Shown: positions 17,690-27,886, numbered from the stretch's first letter. The stretch is 49,270 nucleotides of DNA from Streptococcus acidominimus (GCF_001921825.1 NZ_MSJL01000014.1:1-49270), one strand, 5' to 3'. A program made the numbers and translations. Notes: generated from the letters alone by a model not told the origin.

Positions 17690-17791
17690 ATACTCTATAA
17701 AAATCAAAATCTGACTAGGCAATGAAACCGTAGGTAGAACTGAGGTTCAGCAAGGTGAGTTAACGACGTCAGAATTTGATTTTTGACGAGT
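17690..17791. repeat. Family B (BOX-like) repeat, inverted copy of the 2817-2921 element
   Basis: The ends TACTCTATAAAAATCAAAATC and GAATTTGATTTTTGACGAGTA are inverted, and the centre has the GAACTGAGGTTC hairpin. It abuts the der stop codon and may double as a terminator for der. Confidence 0.75.
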
Positions 17792-17792
17792 A

Positions 17793-19103
17793 TTACTTCC
17801 GCTTACGAGCAATCAAGTGAATCGGCGTACCTTCAAAGACGAAGGCTTTGCGGATTTGATTTTCAAGGAAGCGCAGATAAGAGAAGTGCATGAGCTCTTC
17901 TTCATTCACAAAGATGACAAAGGTTGGTGGCTTGGTTGCCACTTGGGTCGCATAGAAAATTTTGAGGCGTTTGCCCTTGTCTGTCGGCGTCGGATTGATC
18001 GCAATCGCGTCCATGATTACATCATTCAAGACAGCAGACGGAATCCGGGTTTGCTGGCTTTCGCTAATCTGCTTGATCATGGCTGGTAGCTTATGTAGCC
18101 GTTGCTTGGTCAGAGCAGATACAAAGATAATCGGTGCGTAGGCGAGATACTGGAATTGGTCTCTGATGTCTGCTTCCCAGTTCTGCATGGTCTTATTGTC
18201 TTTTTCAAGGGTATCCCACTTGTTGACGACAATCACCATCCCTTTTCCTGCTTCGTGGGCAAATCCAGCAATCCGCTTGTCGTACTCACGAATCCCTTCT
18301 TCGGCATTCAAGACCATGAGCACCACATCTGAACGGTCAATGGCACGCATGGCACGCATGACGGAATATTTCTCGGTATTTTCATAGATTTTTCCAGACT
18401 TACGCATACCTGCGGTATCAATCATGGTAAATTCTTGCCCATCACTGTCAGTAAAGACTGTGTCAATCGCATCACGGGTTGTACCCGCAACAGGACTAGC
18501 AATCACGCGCTCCTCCCCCAAAATAGCGTTAATCAGGCTTGATTTTCCGACGTTGGGACGGCCGATTAAGCTGAACTTAATCATGTCTGGATTTTCTTCT
18601 TCACTGTCAGCCGGTAGATTTTCCACAATAGCATCAAGTACATCCCCTGTCCCAATCCCGTGAACAGAGGAAACCGGGTAAGGATCTCCTAAGCCCAAAG
18701 AATAAAAATCATAAATATCACTACGCATTTCAGGATTATCGACCTTGTTCACCACTAAAATGACTGGCTTGTTGGTCTTATAGAGGATTTTCGCCACATA
18801 CTCATCAGCATCTGTCACTCCTTCCTTGCCCGATACAACAAAGACGATAACATCTGCTTCACTCATAGCAATCTCTGCCTGATGTTTGATCTGCTCCATA
18901 AAAGGGGCATCCACATCATCAATCCCCCCCGTATCAATGAGGCTAAAGTGACGGTTAAGCCATTCAGCTGTTGCATAGATGCGGTCACGGGTTACACCCT
19001 CTACATCTTCTACAATGGAAATACGCTCACCCGCAATCCGGTTAAATAAGGTTGATTTTCCAACGTTGGGGCGACCAACGATGGCAATAGTTGGTAGAGC
19101 CAT
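17793..19103 (-). CDS. der: Ribosome-assembly GTPase Der (EngA)
   Basis: Der is an essential GTPase for 50S subunit maturation. The 436-residue protein has two tandem G domains. The first has [12 protein letters not shown] at 10-21, DTGG and NKVD. The second has [12 protein letters not shown] from about 182, DTAGM and NKWD. A C-terminal KH-like domain (about 350-436) ends in the basic ARKRK. It is the last gene of the nrdR-dnaB-dnaI-nitroreductase-der run, 13 bases after the nitroreductase. Confidence 0.97.
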   Translation of the reverse strand: MALPTIAIVGRPNVGKSTLFNRIAGERISIVEDVEGVTRDRIYATAEWLNRHFSLIDTGGIDDVDAPFMEQIKHQAEIAMSEADVIVFVVSGKEGVTDADEYVAKILYKTNKPVILVVNKVDNPEMRSDIYDFYSLGLGDPYPVSSVHGIGTGDVLDAIVENLPADSEEENPDMIKFSLIGRPNVGKSSLINAILGEERVIASPVAGTTRDAIDTVFTDSDGQEFTMIDTAGMRKSGKIYENTEKYSVMRAMRAIDRSDVVLMVLNAEEGIREYDKRIAGFAHEAGKGMVIVVNKWDTLEKDNKTMQNWEADIRDQFQYLAYAPIIFVSALTKQRLHKLPAMIKQISESQQTRIPSAVLNDVIMDAIAINPTPTDKGKRLKIFYATQVATKPPTFVIFVNEEELMHFSYLRFLENQIRKAFVFEGTPIHLIARKRK

Positions 19104-19116
19104 TGCTCCTCCTTTT

Positions 19117-19830
19117 CTATAATAAGTGTTTTTCTCTCAAAAGTGTTTTTGTCTCTGGGTGTTCTACCTGACCAAATTGAGCAATCAGGCGTTCAGACCA
19201 GGTCTCTTTCTGTCTAGCTCCTGCATAGTCTGACTGGATACGGTCATAGGTACGAATCGCCTCCACATCTTGCTCTTGGTATTCTTCTTGAAAGACAACA
19301 AATTCCTGAGGCAGTCGGGGTTTGACTGGAAACTGTTGGGCAGGTCTTCCTAGTGCAATACAAAATACAGGATAGGTATAGTCTGGTAAGGCAAACAGGT
19401 CGGCAATCTCTCTGGCTGCATGGCGGATCATACCGATAAAAACACCGCCATAACCCAAACTTTCAGCTGCAAGCAAGACATTTTGCCCCGCTAGCGCTGC
19501 ATCAACAGAAGAAATCAAGAGATTCTCTGTCCCCTTAGGATCAAAGTTTGCTTGGTGCAAGGCAGCAGCCTTGCTCGCCCGATTATGGTCACCGACAAAG
19601 AGCAGAATCGTATCTGCCTGTAAAACTGCAGGTTGAGGCGTCAAAACATGAAGCGCCTCTTTTTTCTCTTTTGAACGCACCACCACAATCGAGTAAGACT
19701 GAAAATTTTTCCAAGTCGAAGCCGCACGCCCTGCACTAATAATCGCCTCCAAGTCTTGATCGGAAATCGGCTCATCAGTAAATCTACGAACAGAACTGTG
19801 GGCTAGCATTAAATCAATTGTTTCATTCAT
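19117..19830 (-). CDS. NADPH-dependent FMN nitroreductase family protein (NfsA/Frp-like)
   Basis: The 237-residue flavoprotein begins [20 protein letters not shown], the FMN-phosphate motif of the family. It has the conserved [18 protein letters not shown] helix near 120-137 and ends in the C-terminal basic extension typical of NfsA/Frp enzymes. It should reduce nitro compounds, quinones or flavin using NAD(P)H. Its ATG overlaps the dnaI stop (ATGA), so translation is coupled. The natural substrate is unknown. Confidence 0.87.
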   Translation of the reverse strand: MNETIDLMLAHSSVRRFTDEPISDQDLEAIISAGRAASTWKNFQSYSIVVVRSKEKKEALHVLTPQPAVLQADTILLFVGDHNRASKAAALHQANFDPKGTENLLISSVDAALAGQNVLLAAESLGYGGVFIGMIRHAAREIADLFALPDYTYPVFCIALGRPAQQFPVKPRLPQEFVVFQEEYQEQDVEAIRTYDRIQSDYAGARQKETWSERLIAQFGQVEHPETKTLLREKHLL

Positions 19831-20726
19831 CGACGATTCATTCCTCCTAATCGTAGTTCAGTGACTAAAAATCGAATACGTTCCATCACTCGCTTGGCCT
19901 GCCATGTCTCATCTCCTGAACGTCCCGCAGCAAAGTGCCGTTCCAAGTCCGCAAAGGAAAAATTCGAGGTAAAGAAGGTCGGCAGGTTTTCCTGCATCCG
20001 GTGTTGCAAGATGACCTGAAGGACATCATCCCGCACCCAGGAACTATGTTGTTCTGCGCCAATATCATCTAAGACCAAGACTTGTGCTGTCTTAATCGCA
20101 TCAATCTTTTCCTTGACCAAGCCATCACCGATCGCATTTTTAATCTCAACGACAAAGGTTGGATAATGCAGCAGGGTGGTCGACATCTGGTGGGTCTTGG
20201 AAAGGAGATTGGCTAAAAATGCCATCAGATAGCTTTTTCCTACTCCAAAATTACCATAGAGATACAAGCCCTTGTTGTCCTGACCTACCTGTTTGACAAA
20301 TTCAGTAATAGCCTTCATGACCTCTACACGGTTTTCGTCATTAAGATCCACATCTGCAATGGTGATATTTTTCAAATTAGCTGGAAGATTGATCAGCTGG
20401 ATACGGTTTTTAATCGCTTCTGCCTTACGGTATTCAAGCAGTTCAGCAGTCTCCAAATAGGACACATCTGCGTAGCCCTCATTCATGATGAGCACAGGCT
20501 GATAACCGACCGCAATATAAGCCTCGTCTTGGTGGAGGAACTTCTTGCGCTCCGTCACATATTCAAAAAACTTGGAGATTGAACGGGTAATTTCTTCTTC
20601 TGTCAACTGGTGCTGATGGATAAAATCAGCCACTTCCTTATCCTGAATAATCTCCTGATAGAGTTCTTGATAAGACTTTCTTCCTGATGTAGCACCCTGT
20701 GGCACCCTGTCTTTCACAGCTTTCAT
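19827..20726 (-). CDS. dnaI: Primosomal protein DnaI (helicase loader)
   Basis: DnaI loads the replicative helicase at oriC and at restarting forks. The 299-residue protein has an N-terminal helicase-binding domain (to about 105) and a AAA+ ATPase with Walker A GNFGVGKS (158-165), Walker B VLVLDD (216-221) and TSNFSFADL as sensor region. The start ATG follows the dnaB TAG directly, and GGAGAGG inside the dnaB end serves as the ribosome site. Confidence 0.95.
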   Translation of the reverse strand: MKAVKDRVPQGATSGRKSYQELYQEIIQDKEVADFIHQHQLTEEEITRSISKFFEYVTERKKFLHQDEAYIAVGYQPVLIMNEGYADVSYLETAELLEYRKAEAIKNRIQLINLPANLKNITIADVDLNDENRVEVMKAITEFVKQVGQDNKGLYLYGNFGVGKSYLMAFLANLLSKTHQMSTTLLHYPTFVVEIKNAIGDGLVKEKIDAIKTAQVLVLDDIGAEQHSSWVRDDVLQVILQHRMQENLPTFFTSNFSFADLERHFAAGRSGDETWQAKRVMERIRFLVTELRLGGMNRR

Positions 20727-21875
20727 CTATCCCTCTCCTTTCGTTTCCATAGCTTCTAGTTCACGATAGAGCGCCGCTAATTCAGCCTGACCTTTTGCCG
20801 TTTGCTCGGTCTTGACTTCCTGCTTGCTCCACTCAGGCACATTAGTCTTGGGCGCTTGGGCGCTCTGCTTCTTACGGCTTAGCCCTTTACTATCCCGCAA
20901 ATGAGAGACTGCCTGCTCGGCACTTCGAATCTGCTTGTAAGAAAAATCATTCCCCAGCTTTAAGGCATAGGCTTCCTGCAAATTAGCCGAGTCGACCTTG
21001 TTAAAAGTATAAAGGACAAGCACATTGATGACCTCATCCAACAAGCCCAAGTCTACTAATTGCTGCAAGCACTTGCGTTCTGACATGGTGACAGCCGCCT
21101 TACGAGCTTCTTTTAAAATCGTTAAAAATTCAAGGGCAGTCTTGGACTTACTTTCAGCCACAATGGCCTGCTCCTGTTTGGTCAAGCTAGAGGCGACAGG
21201 TGTTACCTCCCCCTTTTGCTCCATGCGCTTGACTAAAATCACTTGAGCATGGGCTGTTTCTTTTGCAATCTTATAGGTCTGCATCCAGTCCCAGCCATTT
21301 TTTTCAGCCAGATGATAGAGGGCAATCACATCATCTGTCTCATTCTGAAATCGCAATTGATCGCGTGCCATCATGGTCTTAAAGGCCTGCAAATCAAAGT
21401 TCGGCGCAGGCTTAACCTCAAGCGGAAGCTCTCCGTCCATGGTGAAAACGTCTGAAAAATGCTTGGTCACTTCGGTATCTGATCCTGATTGTAGAGACGT
21501 CCATTCCTCCACTGCTGGCTCTCCAATTTTCTTGGTCAAGAGTTTTTGATAGAGAGGATTTGCCAAAAAGGCTTCCTTTGCTAAGGGTTCAATGAAGCGA
21601 AAAACGATCGTATCCCCCCTCTGGTAGATGGCCAGCAAGTCCATGGCTCCCAGTACATCTAGGGCTTTCTCCAAGCGATTGAGCCCCATATTGACATGAT
21701 TTAAAATCCGGCTAAGGGCATACTTGCCCGTACCATGGTCATAGCTTGCCCACAAGAATTGATAGACCGCAGCCGCATCCTGTCCAATAATCGGTTGGTA
21801 ACAGAGGATAAAGCTAAGCCAGTTAGGGCTTACGGCATTCTTTCGCATATAAGCATATAGATCATTTGGTTTCAT
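20727..21875 (-). CDS. dnaB: Replication initiation/membrane attachment protein DnaB (DnaD-like)
   Basis: This is the Gram-positive primosome protein that works with DnaD and DnaI; it is not the replicative helicase. The 382-residue protein has an N-terminal winged-helix region (YMRKNAVSPNWLSFILCYQP) and a DnaD-like C-terminal domain from about 230, with the helical YTFNKVDSANLQEAYALKLG. It is followed by a charged linker and tail. It is located between nrdR and dnaI, the standard Firmicute order. Confidence 0.93.
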   Translation of the reverse strand: MKPNDLYAYMRKNAVSPNWLSFILCYQPIIGQDAAAVYQFLWASYDHGTGKYALSRILNHVNMGLNRLEKALDVLGAMDLLAIYQRGDTIVFRFIEPLAKEAFLANPLYQKLLTKKIGEPAVEEWTSLQSGSDTEVTKHFSDVFTMDGELPLEVKPAPNFDLQAFKTMMARDQLRFQNETDDVIALYHLAEKNGWDWMQTYKIAKETAHAQVILVKRMEQKGEVTPVASSLTKQEQAIVAESKSKTALEFLTILKEARKAAVTMSERKCLQQLVDLGLLDEVINVLVLYTFNKVDSANLQEAYALKLGNDFSYKQIRSAEQAVSHLRDSKGLSRKKQSAQAPKTNVPEWSKQEVKTEQTAKGQAELAALYRELEAMETKGEG

Positions 21876-21883
21876 CTGCTGTC

Positions 21884-22351
21884 CTATCTTCTTGTCTTGC
21901 TTCCCTTGGTGATCTGTTTGAGCAAGTTTTCAAGCTCACCCACATCTTTAAAGGAACGATAGACAGAGGCAAAGCGGACATAGGTAATCTCATCTAATTC
22001 GACCAACTCTTCCATGACGAGATTGCCAATCAAATCACTCTCAACCTCGCTATCGCTATGGGCACGAACCTTCTGCTCAATGCGGTTCACCACCTCTTCA
22101 ATTTCACTACTAGATACTGGACGCTTTTGGGCAGAGCGAATAATCCCATTAAAAATTTTCTCACGGGAAAATTGCTCGCGGGTTCCATCCTTTTTCACAA
22201 CAACTAAGGTTTTTTCTTCAACGCGTTCATAGGTGGTAAAACGGTGACCACAGCTCTCGCACTCTCTCCTACGGCGAATGGTATTTCCATCTTCTGCCTG
22301 ACGGCTATCCACAACACTTGATTTTATACTGGTACATTTAGGGCAACGCAT
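21884..22351 (-). CDS. nrdR: Ribonucleotide reductase repressor NrdR
   Basis: NrdR senses ATP/dATP and represses nrd genes. The 155-residue protein has a zinc ribbon with C3-x2-C6 and C31-x2-C34 (MRCPKC...CESCGHRF), then an ATP-cone domain ([20 protein letters not shown]). GGGAGA precedes the ATG. It leads the replication operon, an arrangement conserved from Bacillus to Streptococcus. Confidence 0.97.
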   Translation of the reverse strand: MRCPKCTSIKSSVVDSRQAEDGNTIRRRRECESCGHRFTTYERVEEKTLVVVKKDGTREQFSREKIFNGIIRSAQKRPVSSSEIEEVVNRIEQKVRAHSDSEVESDLIGNLVMEELVELDEITYVRFASVYRSFKDVGELENLLKQITKGSKTRR

Positions 22352-22374
22352 ACTATCTCTCCCATTCTATCATG

Positions 22375-22380
22375 ATTATA
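22375..22380 (-). promoter_or_regulatory. -10 element upstream of nrdR
   Basis: A TATAAT reads on the minus strand 24 bases from the ATG. A second candidate, TACAAT, lies a few bases upstream; no strong -35 is visible. Confidence 0.45.
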
Positions 22381-22417
22381 CTTCATTGTATCATATTTCA
22401 CAGGATAATAATACTAA

Positions 22418-22735
22418 ACAAGATACGGGGACGTTAAGCGAGCAAAGCAAAAATAGGAGTTTTGACGAAGAACTTTTAGATGAGAGTTTGCTCCGCAAAC
22501 TTCTATTTCCCGCCTCCAAAGGTATCCCATACCTTTGGAGCTAGGAAAAACTACACCTAAAGGTAGCCACACCCGTAGGTAACTACAGTTACAACGGTTG
22601 CGTCTCTTTTTTGCACAGCTCGTAGTCCGAATTCAGTTACGCAAGATGTGAGGACGTTAAGCGCACACAGTGAAAATAGGAAATCGTACGAAGAGTCTAA
22701 GGACTCGAGAACGATTTCCTATTTCCATACGAATT
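22418..22735. repeat. Family A repeat copy
   Basis: This fills the gap between nrdR and the AI-2E-family gene. It contains GAGAGTTTGCTCCGCAAAC, the hairpin at 22514-22540 (CTCCAAAG / CTTTGGAG), and GCACAGCTCGTAGTCCGAAT. Its right end has a long hairpin, GGAAATCGTACGAAGAGTC paired with GAACGATTTCC. No gene was found. Confidence 0.8.
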
Positions 22736-22737
22736 TT

Positions 22738-23850
22738 TCACGCCTTTATATCTTGTTTTTTCTTAAGCCGTGCATAGGTCCATTCTCTCACAAGGCGATA
22801 GATCACCGCAAAAATAGGGGTGAAGAAAACCATGCCTAGTAAGCCGAATAAATTTCCACCGATTAAGGCAGCAGCTAGGGTAAAGAGGGTTGGCAAACCA
22901 ACCGATTGTCCCACCACACGAGGATAGATAACATTCCCTTCAATCAATTGGATTATCTGGAAGAGAACGATCGACCAGAGCGCCAACCAAGGATTCTGCA
23001 CCGATACAAAGAGGGCACTGATAATACAGGCAGAAAAAGGACCAATATAAGGCACAAAAGAAAGCACTCCTGATAAAATTCCTGCCATTCCTGCATACGG
23101 AATCGAGAAGAGGGAATAGCTGACAAAGACTAAACCTCCAATGATGACCGCTTCTACAATCTGGCTCATCAAGAATCGATCATAGGTTTCAATAATCACC
23201 TGACCAATATAGGCAATAATCCGCACTACTTTCTCTGGAAAGGCTGCGTGAAGCAATTTGCCTGTCATATCCTGCAAGTGTTCCTTGCTCCCAAGGATAC
23301 TCAAGGTAATAAAGAAAGCCATGATCAAGGTTAAAACATTTGAAAAAATCCCTGTCACATTATTCGCTAATCCGGCGAGGAAAGCTGCCGCAAATCCGGA
23401 TAACTTAGACCAATCCGTAAATTGAGAGACATAGCTATTCAGGCGACTGCCCAATTTGCTGGACAAGAAGCCACTCTCCTGCAAGGTTCGAATGAGCTTG
23501 GGAATAGCTTGATTCGTAACCGATACTAACTCCGACACAGTTGAAACCAAGGTTGGTAGAATAATCACTACTACCCCTGTCACAATCAGAGCAAAGACGA
23601 TTAGACCCCCGACAATAGCTAGGGACCGCTTGCTTTTTCGCAGAAACGATACCTTGGCAATCAAGTCCTCTAATTTCTTCATCGGAACATTCAAAATAAA
23701 GGCAAAAATCGCCCCGATAAACAAGGCATTCATGCTCGATAGCAAGACCCTTACCGAGCTGTAAATATCTGAATAGTTTAGCACCGCTAGTAAAACCAAG
23801 GCTGCAAAGCTAATCAACAGCAATTTCTCTTTAAATGAACTCTTCTTCAA
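22738..23850 (-). CDS. AI-2E family transporter (TqsA/PerM-like permease)
   Basis: The 370-residue membrane protein has eight hydrophobic segments. The family signatures are the conserved SQIVEAVIIGGLVFVSYSLF stretch near 235-254 and the pore-side GNVIYPRVVGQSVGLPTL near 308-325. The family was named for autoinducer-2 export, but many members move other solutes or ions, so the substrate here is open. The frame starts at TTG 23850. GGAGG lies 10 bases upstream, and a short ATG-AAA-CAT-TGA reading frame overlaps the start. Confidence 0.87.
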   Translation of the reverse strand: MKKSSFKEKLLLISFAALVLLAVLNYSDIYSSVRVLLSSMNALFIGAIFAFILNVPMKKLEDLIAKVSFLRKSKRSLAIVGGLIVFALIVTGVVVIILPTLVSTVSELVSVTNQAIPKLIRTLQESGFLSSKLGSRLNSYVSQFTDWSKLSGFAAAFLAGLANNVTGIFSNVLTLIMAFFITLSILGSKEHLQDMTGKLLHAAFPEKVVRIIAYIGQVIIETYDRFLMSQIVEAVIIGGLVFVSYSLFSIPYAGMAGILSGVLSFVPYIGPFSACIISALFVSVQNPWLALWSIVLFQIIQLIEGNVIYPRVVGQSVGLPTLFTLAAALIGGNLFGLLGMVFFTPIFAVIYRLVREWTYARLKKKQDIKA

Positions 23851-24030
23851 TGTTTCATCTCCTCCTCGTCCTAGTCTTTTCTATGATAGCATACTTTGGA
23901 GAAAAAGTCAGAAAATGGTTGTTGTGAATACATTGTTGTAAGAAATAAACTTTTGGAGCTGTTCAGTCGTCTGCTTTCCTCGTTTTTCCTAGCTGTTACA
24001 GGCAATGCCTGCTTTCCAAATATCGTCATT

Positions 24031-24130
24031 TCGTTTATATTTTTATTACTTGGTTACCTCGTCTTGCTGTACCTCAGTACTACTTGCGAACTGCATTTTC
24101 TTCATTTCCCACCTCAAACAGTCTTGGCAC
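24031..24130. repeat. Family B (BOX-like) repeat, degraded copy
   Basis: TTACTTGGTTACCTCGTCTTGCTGTACCTCAGTAC is followed by one partial 58-bp-type unit (ACCTCAAACAGTCT at 24110). The right edge is missing. The rest of the 23851-24199 gap holds the AI-2E promoter region and the ritR terminator. Confidence 0.6.
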
Positions 24131-24141
24131 AGATTACAACG

Positions 24142-24184
24142 AAAAAGCGAGTTCCAACGAGACCGGAAAATCTCGATTGAACTC
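24142..24184 (-). terminator. Terminator of the gnd-ritR unit
   Basis: On the minus strand GAGTTC and CGAGA pair with TCTCG and GAACTC across an interior loop, followed by GCTTTTTCG. Confidence 0.8.
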
Positions 24185-24199
24185 ACTCCACTTTTTCTC

Positions 24200-24892
24200 T
24201 TATTCCTCCCGCATGGCATAGCCTACACCGCGGACGGTTTTAATATAGGATTCTTGACCTGGCAGGTCTAATTTTCCCCGCAGATAGCGAATATAGACAT
24301 CAACGACATTGGTTTCAGCCGTAGCTTCATATTTCCAGACCCGATCCAAGAGCTGCTCTCTGCTCAAGGTTTCCTGACTATTCATCAAGGTCGCAAGGAG
24401 GTCATATTCCCGGCGGGTCAGGTTGATCAACTCTGAACCACGAGTGACCGTCCGATTTTGAAAATCAATTTTCAAGTCACGGTAGGCTGCCTGAAGTTTC
24501 ACCTGCTTGCAATGTTCGTCAATATAATCGCGTCCCCTAAAGATAGAGGTTACCTGATCGACCAAGTCACTGATGATAAAGGGTTTGATAATATAGGAGA
24601 CAGCATAGCGTTGAATATCCGTGCCATACTGTTTGGCGTCCTCACTATCTACTACCACAATCATGACCGTGCTCGGTTTGATTTTAATCAACTCTGCCGC
24701 CAAGTCAGAACTAGACATGTCCGACAGACAAAAACTCATGAGAATCAAATCAAAGTCTGTCTCATGGGCAAGCTGAAGCGCTTCTTTTCCCGTAGAAGTA
24801 TAGTCGACCAAGTAGTCTTTTTTCTGCAACTCCATAGAGACAAAATGAGATAGGTTGCGCTCGCGGCCTGCAATTAAGATTTTTTTTACCAT
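24200..24892 (-). CDS. ritR: Orphan atypical response regulator RitR
   Basis: RitR is a phosphorylation-independent OmpR-type regulator that controls iron uptake and redox responses in pneumococcus. The 230-residue protein has a receiver domain (1-117) and a winged-helix DNA-binding domain (about 133-230, LTRREYDLLATLMNS ... VVDVYIRYLRGKL). Residue 53, normally the phosphorylated Asp, is Ser (DLILMS). Cys128 in DYIDEHCKQ sits at the linker position of the pneumococcal redox switch. No histidine kinase is adjacent. It follows gnd by 3 bases, the same order as in pneumococcus. Confidence 0.9.
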   Translation of the reverse strand: MVKKILIAGRERNLSHFVSMELQKKDYLVDYTSTGKEALQLAHETDFDLILMSFCLSDMSSSDLAAELIKIKPSTVMIVVVDSEDAKQYGTDIQRYAVSYIIKPFIISDLVDQVTSIFRGRDYIDEHCKQVKLQAAYRDLKIDFQNRTVTRGSELINLTRREYDLLATLMNSQETLSREQLLDRVWKYEATAETNVVDVYIRYLRGKLDLPGQESYIKTVRGVGYAMREE

Positions 24893-24895
24893 AGA

Positions 24896-26320
24896 TTATT
24901 TTTCATCATACCATGAGTAATGGAAGATTCCTTCTTTGTCTTTGCGCTCATAGGTATGCGCTCCGAAGTAGTCACGTTGCGCCTGAATCAGGTTAGCTGG
25001 TAGGTTTTCAGCACGGTAGCTGTCAAAGTAGGTAATCGCTGCTGAGAATGTTGGAACAGGAACCCCTGCTTGTACCGCCAAGGTTACCACATCACGAACA
25101 GCTTGTTGGTATTTGGCTGTTACGTCAAGGAAGTATTCGTCCAAGAGGAGGTTTGCAAGATCCTCATCACGTCCGTAAGCATCCGTAATCTTTTGCAAGA
25201 AACGAGCACGGATGATACAGCCGGCACGCCAGATTTTTGCGATTTCACCAAATGGCAAGTTCCAGTTGTTTTCCTTAGATGCTACACGCAATTGAGCAAA
25301 GCCTTGGGCGTAAGACATGATTTTTGAGAAGTAAAGGGCTTGACGGATTTTCTCGATCAACTCCTTCTTATCTCCCTTATAGTTAAATGCTGCTGGTCTT
25401 GGCAAGATCTTGCTAGCATGTACACGCTCTTCTTTGTAGGTTGAGATATAGCGGGCAAATACAGACTCGGTAATCAAGGACAATGGTACACCCAAATCGA
25501 GTGAGGATTGGCTCGTCCATTTACCCGTTCCCTTGTTTCCAGCGGCATCAAGGATATAGTCAACGATCGGGCCTTCTTGACCTTCATCATCCTTACGCTT
25601 CAAGATGTCTGCTGTAATTTCAATCAAGTAGCTATCAAGCTCACCCTTATTCCATTCAGTAAAGATGTCTGCCATTTCATCCACAGAAAGACCGAGCAAG
25701 TGCTGCATCAGATCATAGCTTTCTGCGATCAACTGCATATCACCATATTCAATCCCATTGTGAACCATTTTCACGTAGTGGCCTGCACCGTCTGGTCCGA
25801 TATAGGTCACACATGGCGCACCATCTTCAGGAGCTTTGGCAGAAATTTCTTCCAAAACATCTGCTACTAAGTCATAGGCTTCCTTTTGTCCCCCCGGCAT
25901 AATAGACGGCCCCTCAAGCGCTCCTTTTTCTCCACCAGAAACCCCTGTACCGATAAAGTTGATCCCTGAATTTGCAAGTTCTTTCGAGCGACGGATGGTA
26001 TCTTCATAGAAAGTATTTCCACCATCGATCAAGATGTCCCCTTTATCAAGGTGTGGCAATAAGGCTTGGATAGTCGCATCTGTACCGGGACCTGCCTGCA
26101 CCATAAGCATGATCCGGCGTGGTGTTTCAATGGATTGTACAAAACTTTCTACATCATAGCTTGGAACTAATTTTTTACCCGGGTTGCTGGCAACAACATC
26201 TTCTGTCTTATCTGCTGAACGGTTGTAAATCGCAACAGTGTAGCCTCTTGATTCTACGTTAAGTGCAAGGTTGCGCCCCATAACGGCCATTCCCACAACA
26301 CCAAAATTTGCTTTTGTCAT
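24896..26320 (-). CDS. gnd: 6-phosphogluconate dehydrogenase (decarboxylating)
   Basis: This oxidises 6-phosphogluconate to ribulose-5-phosphate with NADPH formation. The start at 26320 ([20 protein letters not shown]) is chosen because AGGAG lies upstream and a consensus promoter sits inside the longer frame. The 474-residue length is normal. The Rossmann loop is at 6-16, and the catalytic region includes [19 protein letters not shown] and [13 protein letters not shown] (Lys and His of the active site). NADPH supply and RitR redox control in one transcript make functional sense. Confidence 0.97.
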   Translation of the reverse strand: MTKANFGVVGMAVMGRNLALNVESRGYTVAIYNRSADKTEDVVASNPGKKLVPSYDVESFVQSIETPRRIMLMVQAGPGTDATIQALLPHLDKGDILIDGGNTFYEDTIRRSKELANSGINFIGTGVSGGEKGALEGPSIMPGGQKEAYDLVADVLEEISAKAPEDGAPCVTYIGPDGAGHYVKMVHNGIEYGDMQLIAESYDLMQHLLGLSVDEMADIFTEWNKGELDSYLIEITADILKRKDDEGQEGPIVDYILDAAGNKGTGKWTSQSSLDLGVPLSLITESVFARYISTYKEERVHASKILPRPAAFNYKGDKKELIEKIRQALYFSKIMSYAQGFAQLRVASKENNWNLPFGEIAKIWRAGCIIRARFLQKITDAYGRDEDLANLLLDEYFLDVTAKYQQAVRDVVTLAVQAGVPVPTFSAAITYFDSYRAENLPANLIQAQRDYFGAHTYERKDKEGIFHYSWYDEK

Positions 26321-26354
26321 GAATGTTCTACTCCTATTTCTTAATATCCTTTTC

Positions 26355-26383
26355 ATTATACAATGAAATCGACCTATTGACAA
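26355..26383 (-). promoter_or_regulatory. Promoter of gnd-ritR
   Basis: On the minus strand TTGTCA (26378-26383) and TATAAT (26355-26360) are exactly 17 bases apart. A TTGACA just upstream forms an inverted pair with the -35 (TTGACA...TGTCAA), a possible operator. Confidence 0.75.
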
Positions 26384-26407
26384 GATGTTTCCAATTGTCT
26401 GTCAATG

Positions 26408-26944
26408 TCATTCTTCCTCAAAAAGTCCCTGTAATTGGGCAAAGGGGCTAGTTGCTTCCTTTTTCTCTTGGGCTGCTACCGCGTAATCCTCTTCTGTCAT
26501 CACAGTCCAATTGTTACCTGATGGCAAGCCCTGTCCCGCTTCTTCCTCCGGTGTCAATACCTTGAGTGGAATCTGTAAGAGGATGTTATCTGCCACGCTT
26601 TCTGCCAGCACAATCACATCATCTTCAACGACGAGCACCAAATCTTCTTCCACCATATCCTGCCCTCTCAAAGCCTGCTCATCCGCCACGAAAATTTCAT
26701 GTACTGGAAGAGATTCCGAAAGGACTACTGGTTCCATGGAACGGCTGGAAGCTAGAGTAATGTCATAGGTCATGTGATAGTTCAAGAGAAAGAATCCTAC
26801 TTCAAAGCTGACCCGACCTACCACCTTAATGGGGGTAACTGCTAAGACATCAGCATTTCGCGCCTTCAACTCATCCGCAAGCTCCAGAGTTTCCTCAAAA
26901 GAAATACCGTCTGATTTTTTCTGTATATCTTGGATATGGAACAT
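26408..26944 (-). CDS. DUF177 (YceD) family protein
   Basis: The 178-residue acidic cytoplasmic protein has the family pattern near residues 30-60 (VLAVTPIKVVGRVSFEVGFF). YceD proteins are commonly found upstream of rpmF and are linked to rRNA or ribosome maturation, but here the neighbours are trxB and gnd. The many Glu/Asp in the C-terminal half are typical. The gene starts 9 bases after the trxB stop. Confidence 0.85.
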   Translation of the reverse strand: MFHIQDIQKKSDGISFEETLELADELKARNADVLAVTPIKVVGRVSFEVGFFLLNYHMTYDITLASSRSMEPVVLSESLPVHEIFVADEQALRGQDMVEEDLVLVVEDDVIVLAESVADNILLQIPLKVLTPEEEAGQGLPSGNNWTVMTEEDYAVAAQEKKEATSPFAQLQGLFEEE

Positions 26945-26953
26945 CTTTTCTCC

Positions 26954-27871
26954 TTAATTTACATGCTCTGTAACGTAATGGTAAACTTGCTGACCAGCAA
27001 TCGCTCCGTCTCCAACAGCCGTTGTAATCTGGCGCAATTGTTTTTGGCGAATATCTCCAACTGCAAAGATCCCTGACTGGCTGGTGAGCATTTGTTCATC
27101 AGTCACAATCCACCCTTGCTCATCCGTAATCCCCAAATCTGCCACAACATCTGTCATTGGGTCAAGCCCTACGTAGATAAAGACACCACCAAAGGCGTGA
27201 GCTGTTACTTCTTCTGTCTTCACGTTTTTAATCAAGACTTCCTGCACCTTGATGTCATCGCCTTTAATTTCTTCAACCACGCTATCCCAGATGAATCGGA
27301 TTTTCTCGTTGGCAAAGGCACGTTCTTGAATAACTTTTTGGGCACGTAATTCATCACGGCGGTGGACGATAGTCACCGTATTTGCAAACTGGGTCAGATA
27401 GAGGGCTTCTTCAACAGCAGAGTCGCCACCACCTACAACCAGCAAGTCTTGCCCACGGAAGAAAGCTCCGTCGCAGACCGCACAGTAAGATACACCACGG
27501 CTATTGTAAGTATCTTCTCCGGGCACTCCTAAGAGACGGTGTTGAGCTCCCATGGCAAGGACAAGAGTATGAGCTTCCAAGACCCCATCTTCTGTCACAA
27601 CTCGTTTGATCTCATCTTCTGTCTCCACGCGAATCACCTGACCGTAGAGAAAGTCCACACCAAATTTTGCAAGCGGTGCAAACATGTTTTCTGCCAATTC
27701 TGGACCACTGATTTGGTCATAGCCGGGATAATTTTCAATCTCTGCGGTATTGTTCATTTGTCCGCCATAGATACCACGGTCTAAAAGCGCTACTTTTAGG
27801 TTGCTCCGTGCCGCATACAAGGCTGCAGTCATTCCTGCAGGACCAGCTCCAATAATAATCGTATCGTACAT
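26954..27871 (-). CDS. trxB: Thioredoxin-disulfide reductase
   Basis: This FAD enzyme passes electrons from NADPH to thioredoxin. The 305-residue length is normal. The FAD-binding GAGPAGMTAALYAARSNL lies at 8-25, the redox-active CAVC at Cys130-Cys133, and the NADPH-binding VVGGGDSAVEEALYL near 152-166. A final FAD motif, GIFAVGDIRQKQLRQI, lies near 270-285. It is the middle gene of DUF4059-trxB-DUF177. Confidence 0.97.
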   Translation of the reverse strand: MYDTIIIGAGPAGMTAALYAARSNLKVALLDRGIYGGQMNNTAEIENYPGYDQISGPELAENMFAPLAKFGVDFLYGQVIRVETEDEIKRVVTEDGVLEAHTLVLAMGAQHRLLGVPGEDTYNSRGVSYCAVCDGAFFRGQDLLVVGGGDSAVEEALYLTQFANTVTIVHRRDELRAQKVIQERAFANEKIRFIWDSVVEEIKGDDIKVQEVLIKNVKTEEVTAHAFGGVFIYVGLDPMTDVVADLGITDEQGWIVTDEQMLTSQSGIFAVGDIRQKQLRQITTAVGDGAIAGQQVYHYVTEHVN

Positions 27872-27886
27872 TTTTCTTCCTTCTTT

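Noticed and set aside
26321..26383. Upstream extension of gnd
   Set aside because: The consensus promoter at 26355-26383 lies inside it, so it cannot be translated from that transcript.
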